DNA of 64,000 nt. It comes from CAZUAQ01 sp964618455. GTDB lineage: Bacteria; Planctomycetota; Phycisphaerae; UBA1845; PWPN01. The position numbers and the translations under genes were made by a program. How positions within the stretch are numbered: the stretch's first letter is position 1; every line of letters begins with the position of its first letter. The notes beneath the pieces were generated by a model. The model made no database searches and was not told the DNA's origin. It worked only from the letters and a program-made list of their open reading frames with translations. Positions 25,928 through 36,024 of the stretch are shown piece after piece. Where the stretch lies: positions 1 through 64,000 of the forward strand of contig CAZUAQ010000004.1 in the NCBI GenBank assembly GCA_964618455.1. Reading direction: 5' to 3'.

Positions 25928-25945
25928 TTTCAGAACCCTCTGAAA
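25928..25945 (-). promoter_or_regulatory. Perfect inverted repeat, probable GbsR/MarR operator
   Basis: TTTCAGA and TCTGAAA (7-base arms, 4-base spacer) lie about 50 bases before the regulator gene. A related half-site, TCAGAATATTCAGG on the minus strand, lies closer to the gene near 25897-25911. Autoregulation is inferred. Confidence 0.5.
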
Positions 25946-26063
25946 ATAGAGTAGCGACTGAATTGCTTTCCGGCAAGTGAAAAAAGTCACAAAGCCGGTC
26001 CCAGCGATGGATTCAGCCTTTTCCCTGCAAGGCCGAGGCTGCCTGAGCTCCTCTAAACTCATG

Positions 26064-27566
26064 TCATTGGGGAAGTTCCGTGCGGAGATCGAGATCCCAA
26101 TCCCACTCGTGAAAGTAGAGATTGCGACCATCGATTTCGACTTCGCCGCGCTGGAAATCGGCCGGCTCGCTGCGAAGGCTGTGCTTGGTGGGATACAGCG
26201 GAAAGCCGTAGTCCATGTTCACGATGAGGCGGTAGGCATCCTGGTGACCGAAGTAGAAGTTTCGGATCCGGGGATCCTCCGACGTCGTGTAGCCGTAGGA
26301 GACGTCCGCCGGGAGCCAGCCCCAGGGCTCGACGTAGAACTCGGCCCAGTCGTGAAGGTTCCACGAACCCGGGTGAGTCTGAAAGCCCGATTGCCATCGC
26401 GCGGGGATCCCGGCGGCGCGGCACATGGTGATGAACAGCATGGTCTGGACGCCGCAGTCGCCGCGACCGGTGCGCATCGCCTTCTCCGCAAAGCCGGGAA
26501 GGGTGCTGTATTCCTCTTCCGCGCAGTAGCGGATACCCGTGGCCACGTCATCAAAGATCAGCCTGGCCTTGGCAAGTGGATTCGTTTCCTCTCCGATCAC
26601 TCGTTCAACGCGCTCCCGAAGTTCTTTCGAGAAACGGATGTGCGGCGGACGCTCACACAGGTGCTCCCGCATATGATCCGCCCGGAGCGCCTTCGCGCGC
26701 GTATCGTCGAGGTCGGGATAGTAGGCGTGGGTGAGGAACTCGAACTCGATCGCGAAGTGGACCGGCTGCTTCAGATTGCGAACGTCGTGCTCGAAGTAAA
26801 CGGTGCGATGCGCCGTGACCGATCCATCGAAGGGATCCGGCGCGACGGGGGCCATCCGATACGCTTCCGGTGATGCGCTCACCAGGCGAACGTGCTGCTG
26901 CTGACGATACACCTGCGGAAAAGGCAGCCACGCGCGAATGCGCGATCCGCTTCGTCCGCCGACCTGGTCGGGCCTGACCGTGATCGCGTAGCGCATATGG
27001 TGTTTCACCGGAAATACGATTGGAGATCCGGCGCCATCCGCCGCCTGCACGATCTGCTCGAGATGCCCCTGCAGCGTCCACTTCGATTCTGACTTCTCCT
27101 GTGGCTTGGCATTCTGATCCCGATGTTTGTCACGCCGCTCGATGGCTTCCGGGCAGAAGCGGAAGAGATTTGAAGGCTCGCGTTTGAAGTATTTCACTTC
27201 GCCGTCGATGAGGCGGTACTGGAGTTCCCCCGCCACGCGCCATCGCTCGATGTCGGCAGGGGTCAGATCGGGAATGGATTCGCGTACCTTGTCGAGGATC
27301 TCCCGCGCATCGAGGCTGTATTCCCGCCTCATGCGGTTCAGCAGGTCGCGGCCCTCCGCCACGAGTTGCCGGACGTGAGGATCGTTCGAATCCGCCGCCG
27401 TGTCGAGCAGGGTCTCACATTCGCGAAACGCGCCCTCGGCGGCCATGGATCGGAACTCGACCGCCACAGCATGTTCAGAAACGAACACCAGCGAAGCGCC
27501 GGGATGTTCACAAAGCGGGCTGTCCATGGCCATCATCGTCGCAACCATCAGCAAGGGAACAGTCAT
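26064..27566 (-). CDS. Secreted transglutaminase-like cysteine protease/transamidase
   Basis: A 500-residue protein with an N-terminal signal-like helix (MTVPLLMVATMMAM). The C-terminal half is a transglutaminase-like domain with all three catalytic residues: Cys371 in GRGDCGVQTMLF, His405 in NLHDWAEFYV and Asp421 in PADVSYGY. The N-terminal half (about 50-200) is helical and charged and of unknown role. Such bacterial domains usually hydrolyse peptide or isopeptide bonds rather than crosslink. The ATG has GGAGG about 11 bases before it. It sits just downstream of the GH116 gene on the same strand, 42 bases away, and may be co-transcribed. Confidence 0.85.
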   Translation of the reverse strand: MTVPLLMVATMMAMDSPLCEHPGASLVFVSEHAVAVEFRSMAAEGAFRECETLLDTAADSNDPHVRQLVAEGRDLLNRMRREYSLDAREILDKVRESIPDLTPADIERWRVAGELQYRLIDGEVKYFKREPSNLFRFCPEAIERRDKHRDQNAKPQEKSESKWTLQGHLEQIVQAADGAGSPIVFPVKHHMRYAITVRPDQVGGRSGSRIRAWLPFPQVYRQQQHVRLVSASPEAYRMAPVAPDPFDGSVTAHRTVYFEHDVRNLKQPVHFAIEFEFLTHAYYPDLDDTRAKALRADHMREHLCERPPHIRFSKELRERVERVIGEETNPLAKARLIFDDVATGIRYCAEEEYSTLPGFAEKAMRTGRGDCGVQTMLFITMCRAAGIPARWQSGFQTHPGSWNLHDWAEFYVEPWGWLPADVSYGYTTSEDPRIRNFYFGHQDAYRLIVNMDYGFPLYPTKHSLRSEPADFQRGEVEIDGRNLYFHEWDWDLDLRTELPQ

Positions 27567-27608
27567 CGGATCGCGCCTCCAGAGCGCCGTCTCAGACGGA
27601 TGTTCATA

Positions 27609-30600
27609 CTACCACGTGAAGTCGGCCACGATACGATCTCCCGCCGCGGCTGTCACGCGTGTGGGCAACTCGAGAACGGCATCTTCGCCATCCCGCGTCA
27701 GGTTCGCCACGAGTTCCCGGTCGTTGAGATGCAGATTCGCGGCGATGTTCGTTGCCTCCACGGGAAGACGGAATTCGAGACGTCGAAGATCGTGTTGCCC
27801 GTCCAACAGTAGAATCGTGCTCGTCTGCCGGCCGGGTTCGCGCTTCTGAATGAATCGGCCCCACGCCGTGGCCAGCGCGAAGAACGATTGATGATCGTCC
27901 GGCTTCAGGGCTGGCTTGAACGCGATACGATCGGCCGGGCCATCGTAGCTGAAACCCTGCGCCGCCAGGAGCAACGACCAACTGCTTAACGCCCGGGCGT
28001 AGTAGTCGCCGCATTCGATCTCATTCCACGGACTTCGCTTGCTGCCGTCATAGCGTTCACGCACACCGCGCACGATCGCGAGCGCTTCTTCGACCTGCCC
28101 CTCGTACAGCTTGTGCGCGGCGACCTGGTACTCCACGCCCGTCCAGCATTCGTCGCGGTAGTGGATGGGATCCTTGGGCCGCCCGCCGTGCGGCCACGAT
28201 CCACAGAGAAGGCCCTTGTCCTGACCATCGGCGAACTGCAGAAAGCGTTGCGTGCCTTCGAATCCCTCGATCCGCCACAGCCAGTTGTGCTTGAAGATCG
28301 CTCGGAGCGCCGATTGCACCTGCTTGCCCGGTAAGATCTCGCCGAGTTCCAGCACCCGCGCCCACCACGCCNNNNNNNNNNACGACCTGGTCCGACCAGC
28401 AGCCGGTGCCGTATCCGCCGGTAAGATCGTCCGCCTTCTGGATGTAGTATTCACCGTTGAACAAGCGTTGCGCGATAAGGCGGCGTCCACTCTCGAATCG
28501 CGCGCGGTAGCGCTTGGCGGCATCAGTGTCCTTACAGAGCCGGGCCATCTCCTCCGCCGCGCGCAACGCCGCCAGGTAGAGCGAGCTCACGAACGAGTTC
28601 TCCCCGAAGATCACACGGTCGTACGTGTTGAACTGCGGGGTCTCCATGACACCGTCGCCGTTCGGATCCCACTCGCTCATGGCGAAGTCCATCGCCTTGC
28701 GTATGGCGGGCCAGTGATCGTCGAGGAAGCGCCGGTCGGCGGACTGGCGATGCTCACGATACGCCTTGAGCACTTCGCCGCACTGGCCGTCCGCCACGGG
28801 AAAGGCATGTTTCTCAGGGAAATCGCGCGGAACGACCACGCGATGATTCACACCGCCATCGTCGCGCTGGTGATACTTGAGCGCCGTGACGCGCATGTTG
28901 CGTTCCAGCCCGGGCCAGAGCCATGCCAGCGTCTGCTCGTAATTCCAGACGTGGTTGCAGTTCATCGGACAGCATCCGCCGCCCTCCGGGTTGCACCCTT
29001 CGAAGCCGTAGAACGTGCCTTCTTTCGTCCAGAAACAGGTGGGCGAGCGAAGGATCGAAACGTTGGCTCCCACGGCGTCGATCAGTGTGCCCGGAAGCGT
29101 CGAATCGTACAGCGCCTCCACATAGTCCTCTGTCTGTTCTTCCAGACGCGGCCCTTCCGTGACCACGTAGCTCGCCACGTCTTTAGCGCTGCGGTACCAG
29201 TTGGCATACATCGTGCCGACCGCGCGGGCGGGGTTGTTCACCAGGGTCCACTTGTTCTGCGGATAGTACTGGTTGGGGAAGTGCCAGGTCATCACGAAAT
29301 TCGCGTCGGTGTGCGATGAAGGCCGTACCACCGAAGACACGCAAAGCGCGCCGTTGAGCGTCTGCCCCGCCAGGGTCGGCCCGGCGGACGACTCTGCACT
29401 GCCGGGAGATGGCGGCGTGTCCAGGCGACCGCTTTCGGCAAACCTGTCGAATAATGCCTGGCCTTCTGTCCAGCCGAGATCCATCGTGGCCTTCTGCTTC
29501 GTCACCAGGCACATGCTGCCGAACGACGGGGCATCGGCGGGTCGGCCGGAAGCGGGACGATACGTCGAGCCGACCATGTCGGCGATGCGCTGAAGAAGCC
29601 GGTCACGATGCAGCACGCGATCATCGCCCGGATCCACCTTCTCCGGTTGCTCGCCGTGCCAGATGAGCCGCCCTTCCCGGTAGCCGACCGACTCTCCTTC
29701 CGGGGCTTCGTTCATGACGGCGATCAATGCGTTCCAGGCTTCGGCTTCGTCGTGCGTGACGGCATCGATCGGCAGGTTGCTGAAGCGCACATCGTCGGCG
29801 AGGATATGGCTCCAGGGCGTGGTCTTGTGATCGATGATCTGCAGGCGGGCCTCCTTGTTGCGAAATTCCTGGACGTCCCACTCCACGCGTTCGAGATGCT
29901 CAATGTTCTTGCCCGTGGCGGAGCGAACCACGTTGCCTTCGACAACGAGATTCACGGCACAGCCTCCGGGTTTTTCACCACCACCGATCAGAAACGAGAT
30001 GTACTTCTCCCGGATCATGAATTCCGGAGAGGTCAGTGTGCCCTGGCGATAGTCGTCGGGGGCGTAGGAATTCACGAACCCCGAACCGAGGTAGCCGGTG
30101 ACCGGTTGCTGCGTGATGCTCGGGCCGGTGGCGGGACGCTTGAAGGCGACACCCTCGACCTCCCACCGCCCGAAGGTGCTGCCATCGAAGTCGGCAAAGA
30201 GCGTTTCCCGTCGCGTCTCGTTTTCGCCGACGGTCGGCTTCACCGATCGCCGCAGCGGATTGTTCGGACCGGTCAGCCAGAGGACCGCCCCTTCCCGCGC
30301 CACGGCTTCGGCGGCCTCCTTCAGCGTGCCTCCGCCTACAAGTCGCATGTCGCCGTTCATCAACCAATACAGACGTTTCATGGTGGCACGCGATCGATCC
30401 ACGCCCGGACTGCCGAGATTCAGGTTGCGGATCGGCGACTCCTCGAGGACCGGCACCTGCTGATGATCGGTGATCAGTTCGATGGGCGGATCGACCTCCG
30501 CCGACCGGCCGGGCTTGGCGTACATGTGGATGCCGGTCATGCTCAGCCGCGCGTTGTGCACCACCTCGTTCATGTTGCCGCCATAGGGACCGTGCGACAC

Positions 30601-31278
30601 GCCCTGCGATGCCCCGATCCCCGCATGACCGACCGCATTCTGCAGTGAGGCCAGTATGGATACGTCGACGGGTTGGTCGGTCTTGTTGATCACGCGCACG
30701 TTGAGAATTGCGGCGGGGATGGCGGAGTCGCGCTCGTTCAGCGGAATGAGCGGATTGCTCGCTTCGAGTTCCACCTCCACCGGCAGTTCGTCATCGCGAA
30801 AGCGCATCGTGGCGATCGGGTAGCGTCCGATGAACGTGATATCGCTGATGCCCTTGAACGGGCCGACGTCCTGCCGCTGCAGGGCACGGACAATCGGTTC
30901 GCCGCCCTTCGGTTGGACGCGAATCGCCAGGAACGAATCGTCCACGTGACAATTCTTCTGGATGTTGTTGAAGATCTGCCAGTTGACCAGCCGCCCATGA
31001 CCCGACAGCCAGATGGTGCCCGTGCCGATGCCACCCAGCGGAAAGATCAGATTGTCGAGTTGGGCGCCTGAGTATTCGATCGGCCCTTCTGTCTCGTGAA
31101 GCGCATCGAACCAGCTTTGTGGAGGCCGCTCACGGCAAGCAGGCGGAATATCGCCCGGCTTGGCCTGCGCCATGCCCGCACCCAGCACAGCACCGGCCGT
31201 CCCGGCGCCGATCTTCAGCAGTTCGCGCCGCGTGACATCGCCGCGACACGCACAATCTCGACCACACCCGTCGCTCAT
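27609..31278 (-). CDS. Tat-exported GH116-like glucosidase, interrupted by an assembly gap
   Basis: A protein of about 1,220 residues resembling bacterial GH116 and GBA2 beta-glucosidases. The start MSDGCGRDC leads to a twin-arginine signal (TRRELLKIGAG). The GBA2_N hallmark FPLGGIGTGTIWLSGHGRL is at about residues 58-76. The barrel shows NHVWNYEQTLAWLWPG, whose Glu fits the nucleophile, and FNTYDRVIFG, whose Asp fits the acid/base. A run of 10 Ns at 28372-28381 breaks the frame. The N-terminal part ends CWSDQV and the C-terminal part resumes AWWARVLELG, exactly where family members read continuously, so this is one gene. A gap of six bases rather than ten would restore the frame. GGAAGG precedes the ATG. 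Confidence 0.85.
28372..28381. other. Run of 10 Ns (scaffold gap)
   Basis: Ten undetermined bases inside the GH116-like gene. The reading frame on the two sides differs, so the real gap is not 10 bases. Confidence 0.98.
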
Positions 31279-31330
31279 GGATTCATTCCTTCCGCATGGC
31301 TTGTCATGAAGTGACGCCTTCGGCCATAGC

Positions 31331-32026
31331 CTACCCTTCGGACCGCAGACGTGTCACGAGTTGATCCGCCAGGCGCGTCGGCTCGGGCAGGCGATACCCG
31401 GCGCCACACTCGAGCACCACGCGGATGGCCGAGGAGAGCGTGGCCCGGTGACCGACGCTGACATAGATCGGCTTGACCCCGTCACGGGTCCGCAGCACCG
31501 CCCCGACCACCTCATCCTCGTGAACCAGATTCGTATATGACCCGCGTGAAAGATCCGGCTCCTCGTGCTGACCACACAGACGGCTCTTTGCACATCCGAC
31601 CGACGGCCTGTCCATCAACAGACCGGCATGCGACGCCAGGCCGAATCTGCGGGGATGCGCGATTCCCTGCCCGTCGAAGAGAAAGATGTCCGGCTCGATC
31701 TCGAGCTTACGAATGGCCGCGAAGAGGGCTGGGATTTCGCGAAAGCTGAGCAGGCCCGGCACGTAGGGCATGCTGACGTCGCGCCAGGCGGTGACCTGTT
31801 CGACGACTTCCCGCCGGGCGCAGTCATAGACCACGACCCCGGCCAGGCATCGCGTGCCATCAGGACTGAGGGCCATATCCGCCCCGGCGACGCTTCGGAT
31901 CCGTTTTGGTAAGGACGTCTTCCTGATTTCCCCCGCCAGCCTGCTTTGAAGACGGATCGCCGCCTTGGGCGTGAGCTTCCATCGATGGCGTGCAGGCGGG
32001 AGCTTCACGAACCAGTTCCTTTCCAT
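31331..32026 (-). CDS. nfi: Endonuclease V (deoxyinosine 3' endonuclease)
   Basis: A 231-residue DNA repair enzyme that nicks one base 3' of deoxyinosine, removing deaminated adenine. Catalytic carboxylates sit in the family motifs: Asp50 in VAGADMALS, Glu98 in PGLLSFREIPA and Asp118 in LFDGQGIAHPRR. The PYVPGLLSFRE wedge and GLASHAGLL loop are also conserved. Length is normal. ATG 32026 has GGGAGA before it; the frame is open to 32098. It is downstream of nothing on its strand and 52 bases before the GH116 gene, so its transcript may read into that gene. Confidence 0.92.
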   Translation of the reverse strand: MERNWFVKLPPARHRWKLTPKAAIRLQSRLAGEIRKTSLPKRIRSVAGADMALSPDGTRCLAGVVVYDCARREVVEQVTAWRDVSMPYVPGLLSFREIPALFAAIRKLEIEPDIFLFDGQGIAHPRRFGLASHAGLLMDRPSVGCAKSRLCGQHEEPDLSRGSYTNLVHEDEVVGAVLRTRDGVKPIYVSVGHRATLSSAIRVVLECGAGYRLPEPTRLADQLVTRLRSEG

Positions 32027-32290
32027 GGTTTCTCCCGGGCAGGGAGGACCGATCATGCATGCGGCACCAAGTGCCATGGCCGACCAACGTGAACACACGG
32101 TTAAGCGGACAAGAATCTTCGGTTAGCTCGCGTTCTCATCGGACTTGGGCACCCGAAAAGACCGATAAAAAAGAAGATTGTTGCATTGCAGGGGGTATGT
32201 TATCGCCCGCTCACTTTTCATGGAACCCGGCAATTGCCTTAACGATATCTTGACGCAACATCATAGATAATAAGGGTTTGGAGGTTGAGC

Positions 32291-33424
32291 GTGAGGATCT
32301 GCTACGGGGTTCACGGATACGGTCGAGGGCACGCCATGCGAGCCATGGCGGTGCTGCCTGAACTCACGCGCCGACATGATGTACTCGTGCTGGCCGGGGG
32401 CGACGCCTATGAATCCCTCCGCCATGACTACCCGGTCATCCGCATGCCCATGATGGGCTATCGCTACAACCGCAAGCGGAAGATCTCTCCCATCGCCACG
32501 ATGAAACACATGCTGCCGCTGCTGCTGGACGTCTGGTTTCACGGGCCGACGCTCGATTTCGCGATGGGCACGATCGAGGACTTCAAGCCGGACATCATCC
32601 TGAGCGATTCGGAGATTTTCACGCACCACGCAGCGCGAAAGCTGCACGTGCCCCGCATCACGTTCGACCATTTCGGCTTCCTGGTCTATTGCCGGCCGCA
32701 GATGTCGCGTTTCGACCGGTGGAAAGGCGCGGGCAGCGCCTTTGCTTACCGCACCATGTTCGGTGAGCCGGATCGCATCATTGTCAGCAGTTTTTTCGAC
32801 GCCCCGCCGATCCGCGAAGGCATTCAAGTGGTCGGCCCGGTCATTCGGCCGGAGGTGCGGCGCGTGTCACCGAGCCGGAAGGAGCACCTGCTGGTGTACC
32901 TGAGCATCGGCCAGCATGAATACACCGATCAGATCGAGCAGGCGCTGCTGAAGCTCGACTGCCCGGTGTTGGTCTACGGCACGCCGCGGCGCGGGCTGCA
33001 AGGCAATCTTCAGTTCAAGCCGATCGCCAATATCCCGTTTATCGAGGATCTGGCGAGCTGCCGGGCGGTCTTCGCCACGACGGGTAACCAGCTGTGCGGC
33101 GAAGTCATCCACTTCGGAAAACCGTTGCTCGGCATGCCGATCGACTGCCTCGAACAGCGCTTGAACGCCGCGCAGATCGAGCGCATGGGTGTCGGCATGG
33201 CGGCGCCGCGGGGGCGGATCACCGTGGACCTACTCAAGAACTTTCTCGCGCGCGAACACGAGTTCGCGCTCAATGCCCAGCGCCAGTCGAGAGACGGTGC
33301 GCGCGAGGCGCTCGATGCCATTGAATCTTTTGCTGCGGAGTTGATCGGCGCGGACAAGGTCACGCCCACCGGTCAATCGCAGGATGAGCCTTCACAACGC
33401 CGTGTACGTGAGGACCACGCATGA
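32291..33424 (+). CDS. Glycosyltransferase of the MurG/family 28-like fold
   Basis: A 377-residue GT-B fold protein. The N-terminus RICYGVHGYGRGHAMRAM has the glycine/histidine-rich loop of the MJ1255/VC2487-like family. The second domain ends with TTGNQLCGEVIHFGKPLLGMP and CLEQRLNAAQIERMG, the donor-binding part typical of MurG relatives. The sugar donor and acceptor are unknown; cell-envelope lipid or glycan synthesis is likely. I chose GTG 32291 because GGAGG ends 6 bases before it; a TTG at 32285 is possible. It overlaps the phosphoesterase gene by four bases (ATGA). Confidence 0.8.
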   Translation: MRICYGVHGYGRGHAMRAMAVLPELTRRHDVLVLAGGDAYESLRHDYPVIRMPMMGYRYNRKRKISPIATMKHMLPLLLDVWFHGPTLDFAMGTIEDFKPDIILSDSEIFTHHAARKLHVPRITFDHFGFLVYCRPQMSRFDRWKGAGSAFAYRTMFGEPDRIIVSSFFDAPPIREGIQVVGPVIRPEVRRVSPSRKEHLLVYLSIGQHEYTDQIEQALLKLDCPVLVYGTPRRGLQGNLQFKPIANIPFIEDLASCRAVFATTGNQLCGEVIHFGKPLLGMPIDCLEQRLNAAQIERMGVGMAAPRGRITVDLLKNFLAREHEFALNAQRQSRDGAREALDAIESFAAELIGADKVTPTGQSQDEPSQRRVREDHA

Positions 33425-34353
33425 CCAAGAAGAACAAGACCAAGCGACGTTTCTATCGCAGTGTCTGGATCTCGGACACCCATCTCTGCACGAAGGATGC
33501 CCAGAGCGAGTTGCTCTACTCGTTTCTCGACAGCATCAAGTGCGACTATCTCTACCTGGTGGGTGACATCATCGACATCTGGTCGCTGCAGCGGCGGTGG
33601 TGGTGGCCCCAGCAGTACAATGAGGTGCTGCACAAGCTGCTCAAGCGTTCGCGTAAAGGAGCCAAGGTCATTTACATCCCGGGCAACCACGACGAGTTCT
33701 TCCGGAACTTCGTGGGTTACCAGTTCGGTGAGGTCGAGGTCATGTCTCACGCCTACCACGAGACAGCCGACGGGCGGAAGTTCCTCGTCCTGCACGGTGA
33801 CGAATTCGATACCGTCGTGCGCTACCACACGTGGCTGTCGAAACTCGGCGGATTCGCCTATCACTACCTGATCAAGGTGAATCGCCTGGTCAACGCCTAC
33901 CGGAAGCGCATGGGCAAGCCGTACTGGAGTTTCTCCGGGGCGATCAAGCGCAAGGTCAAGCAGGCGGTCAAGTACCTGACGCACTTCGAGGATCTGCTGA
34001 CCAAGGAAGCGCAGCGCCAGGAGGTGGACGGCATCATCTGCGGACATATCCATCAGCCGGCGTTGAGGGAGATTGACGGCATCCAGTACTGCAACACGGG
34101 CGACTGGGTGGAGAACTGCACGGCGCTGGTCGAGCGCGAGGACGGCACGCTGGAGTTGATCTGGTGGCACGAGGAAATGGATGAACGCTGCCGGGATCTG
34201 GCACGCACGGCGATGCTGCCGCAGCACATCACGGAGCCATCCTCAACCACCCCGGACCGAGAGGAAGAGCCTGTCGCCGTTCACGCGGATGCCGACGAAC
34301 GCGATGGAGAACTGGTCGGCGCCGGCGCCTCGCGCGCGCACGAGGCCGAGTGA
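33421..34353 (+). CDS. LpxH-like metallophosphoesterase
   Basis: A 310-residue binuclear metallophosphoesterase. The five family motifs are intact: SDTHLC, GDIIDIW, GNHDEF, HGDEFD and GHIHQP. The arrangement, with the hydrophobic insert RRWWWPQQYNEV after GDIIDIW, resembles UDP-2,3-diacylglucosamine hydrolase LpxH, an inner-membrane-associated lipid A enzyme. The four-base overlap with the glycosyltransferase suggests a joint role in an envelope lipid. No other lpx gene is present, so I do not assign a lipid A step. The last 45 residues are acidic and disordered, beyond the normal LpxH length. Confidence 0.82.
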   Translation: MTKKNKTKRRFYRSVWISDTHLCTKDAQSELLYSFLDSIKCDYLYLVGDIIDIWSLQRRWWWPQQYNEVLHKLLKRSRKGAKVIYIPGNHDEFFRNFVGYQFGEVEVMSHAYHETADGRKFLVLHGDEFDTVVRYHTWLSKLGGFAYHYLIKVNRLVNAYRKRMGKPYWSFSGAIKRKVKQAVKYLTHFEDLLTKEAQRQEVDGIICGHIHQPALREIDGIQYCNTGDWVENCTALVEREDGTLELIWWHEEMDERCRDLARTAMLPQHITEPSSTTPDREEEPVAVHADADERDGELVGAGASRAHEAE

Positions 34354-34423
34354 GTCCGTCGTTGCGGATCATCCACACCATGTTCGCCACGATGGGCGGT
34401 CTACGCCTTTTTGGCGGTGCTGT

Positions 34424-36004
34424 TCAGCGATTATCGACGGTGTCGCCGGGCCAGTCGTCCGTGCGGAATGGCGAGGCGGGCAGCGCGGCGGAGTTGTACA
34501 GGTTGCACGCGGGATTATCCGCCCAGGCATAGCGAACCGCCACGGGGTCGGACACCTTGGACGAACTCACCGCCACCTTGTTCGGCTCGAGGATCTCCGC
34601 ATCGGCCCAGACGAACTGCTTGTCTTCGCCCGCGATGGCAAAGCCTTCGAGCTTTCCATCCGAGGCGAGCGCATCCCCGGTCTTGACTTTGAGGCCTTCT
34701 CCCACGTGTTCGAACGTCAGAATCACCTTGCCATCCTTGATTTCGTGGGAGCGGTAGAGGGGACTTGAATACACCAGTTCCCGGCCGTAGGCCTTGTGCA
34801 GCGCCGCCAGGGCGAGACGCTTGCCGACGTCCTGCTTGTTCCGCGGATGAATGTCGTTGGCTTCACCGATATCGATGATGACCGCCATGCCCGTGTTCGG
34901 CCAGGCGAGGGTTCGCAATTGAGCCTCGCGGAGTTCGGCCCAGTAGCTGCCTCCGGGCTCGGGCTTGCGCGCTTGCCAGTTGGCAAGCTGCACGAAGAGG
35001 AAGGGGAACGAGCCCTGTCCCCAGGCCTCACGCCAGTCCTGGATCATGGCCGGGAAGAGCGTTCGGTACTGATAGGCCCGCGGAGCATTCGATTCCCCCT
35101 GGTACCAGATGGCGCCGCGAATCGCATAAGGCACGAGGGGGTGGATCATGGCGTTGTACAGCCCCCCGGAATAATGCGGATGCTTGCTGGCATCGAGCGG
35201 AGGCTTGGGCTTGGCGGGAACATCCTTGCCATCGGCCTTGGCGGCCTCGGCCTTCTTCTTCCATTCCGCGATTTCTTCTTCGTACTTTTTCTTACGCTCG
35301 GGGTAGCTCTCGCGGATGCGATCCCATTTCTCGACGATGGGTTGGAGCATGGGATCGGTCGCGAGGGTCTCGCGCGTCGTCCACGCTTCGGCAGGCGTAC
35401 CTCCCCAGGCGGTGTGCAACATGCCGAACGGCACGCCAAGCTCCTTGTGCAGTTCGCGAACGAAGTAGTAACCCACGGCGGTGTACTGACCGACGGTCTC
35501 CGGGCTGCAGACGGTCCACGCGCCGGGCACATCGTCCTGCGGCTCGAGGGCCACGACGCGTTCGGCGCGGAAGGACCGAATCTGCGGGTAGTTGGCGGCG
35601 GCGATTTCCGCCTCGGGGTTGTTCGACTGGTGAACCCGCCAATCCATGTTCGACTGGCCCGAGCACACCCAGACTTCGCCGATAAGCACATCGTCAAAGA
35701 CGACGAAGTTGTTGCCTTTGACCGTGACGCGATGGGGTCCGCCGGCGTCCATGGCAGGCAGATCGACCCGCCACTTGCCGTCATCAGCGGCCACGGTTCG
35801 TCGCTCGTGCCCGTTCAGCGTCACGGAAACGAGTTCCCCGGGATCTGCGTATCCCCAGATGGGGATCGCCTTGTGGCGTTGGAGGACCATGTGATCCCCG
35901 AAGACGTTGGGGAGCCGAACATCCGCTGAGGCGGTACCGGCGAGCGTGAGTCCAAGGAACAAGCGAAGCGCGACGAGATGTGTTCGAGTGGCTAATCGTG
36001 TCAT
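34424..36004 (-). CDS. Secreted sialate O-acetylesterase-like SGNH hydrolase
   Basis: A 526-residue exported esterase. The N-terminus MTRLATRTHLVALRLFLGLTLAGTASA is a signal peptide. A beta-sandwich domain (about 30-105) precedes the SGNH hydrolase: CSGQSNMDW supplies the nucleophile Ser, HTAWGGTPAEAW the oxyanion Gly block, YQGESNA the Asn block, and NDIHPRNKQDVGKR the catalytic Asp/His pair. A lysine/glutamate-rich insert (about 240-290) looks disordered. The family removes O-acetyl groups from sialic acids or xylan. ATG 36004 follows GGGAAGG. It is convergent with the phosphoesterase, 70 bases away. Confidence 0.88.
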   Translation of the reverse strand: MTRLATRTHLVALRLFLGLTLAGTASADVRLPNVFGDHMVLQRHKAIPIWGYADPGELVSVTLNGHERRTVAADDGKWRVDLPAMDAGGPHRVTVKGNNFVVFDDVLIGEVWVCSGQSNMDWRVHQSNNPEAEIAAANYPQIRSFRAERVVALEPQDDVPGAWTVCSPETVGQYTAVGYYFVRELHKELGVPFGMLHTAWGGTPAEAWTTRETLATDPMLQPIVEKWDRIRESYPERKKKYEEEIAEWKKKAEAAKADGKDVPAKPKPPLDASKHPHYSGGLYNAMIHPLVPYAIRGAIWYQGESNAPRAYQYRTLFPAMIQDWREAWGQGSFPFLFVQLANWQARKPEPGGSYWAELREAQLRTLAWPNTGMAVIIDIGEANDIHPRNKQDVGKRLALAALHKAYGRELVYSSPLYRSHEIKDGKVILTFEHVGEGLKVKTGDALASDGKLEGFAIAGEDKQFVWADAEILEPNKVAVSSSKVSDPVAVRYAWADNPACNLYNSAALPASPFRTDDWPGDTVDNR

Positions 36005-36024
36005 CAACCTTCCCTGCTTCCGTA

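Noticed and set aside
28057..31278. 1,073-codon frame read through the Ns
   Set aside because: Its sequence after the Ns is the wrong frame; the true GH116 C-terminus continues in another frame to 27609.
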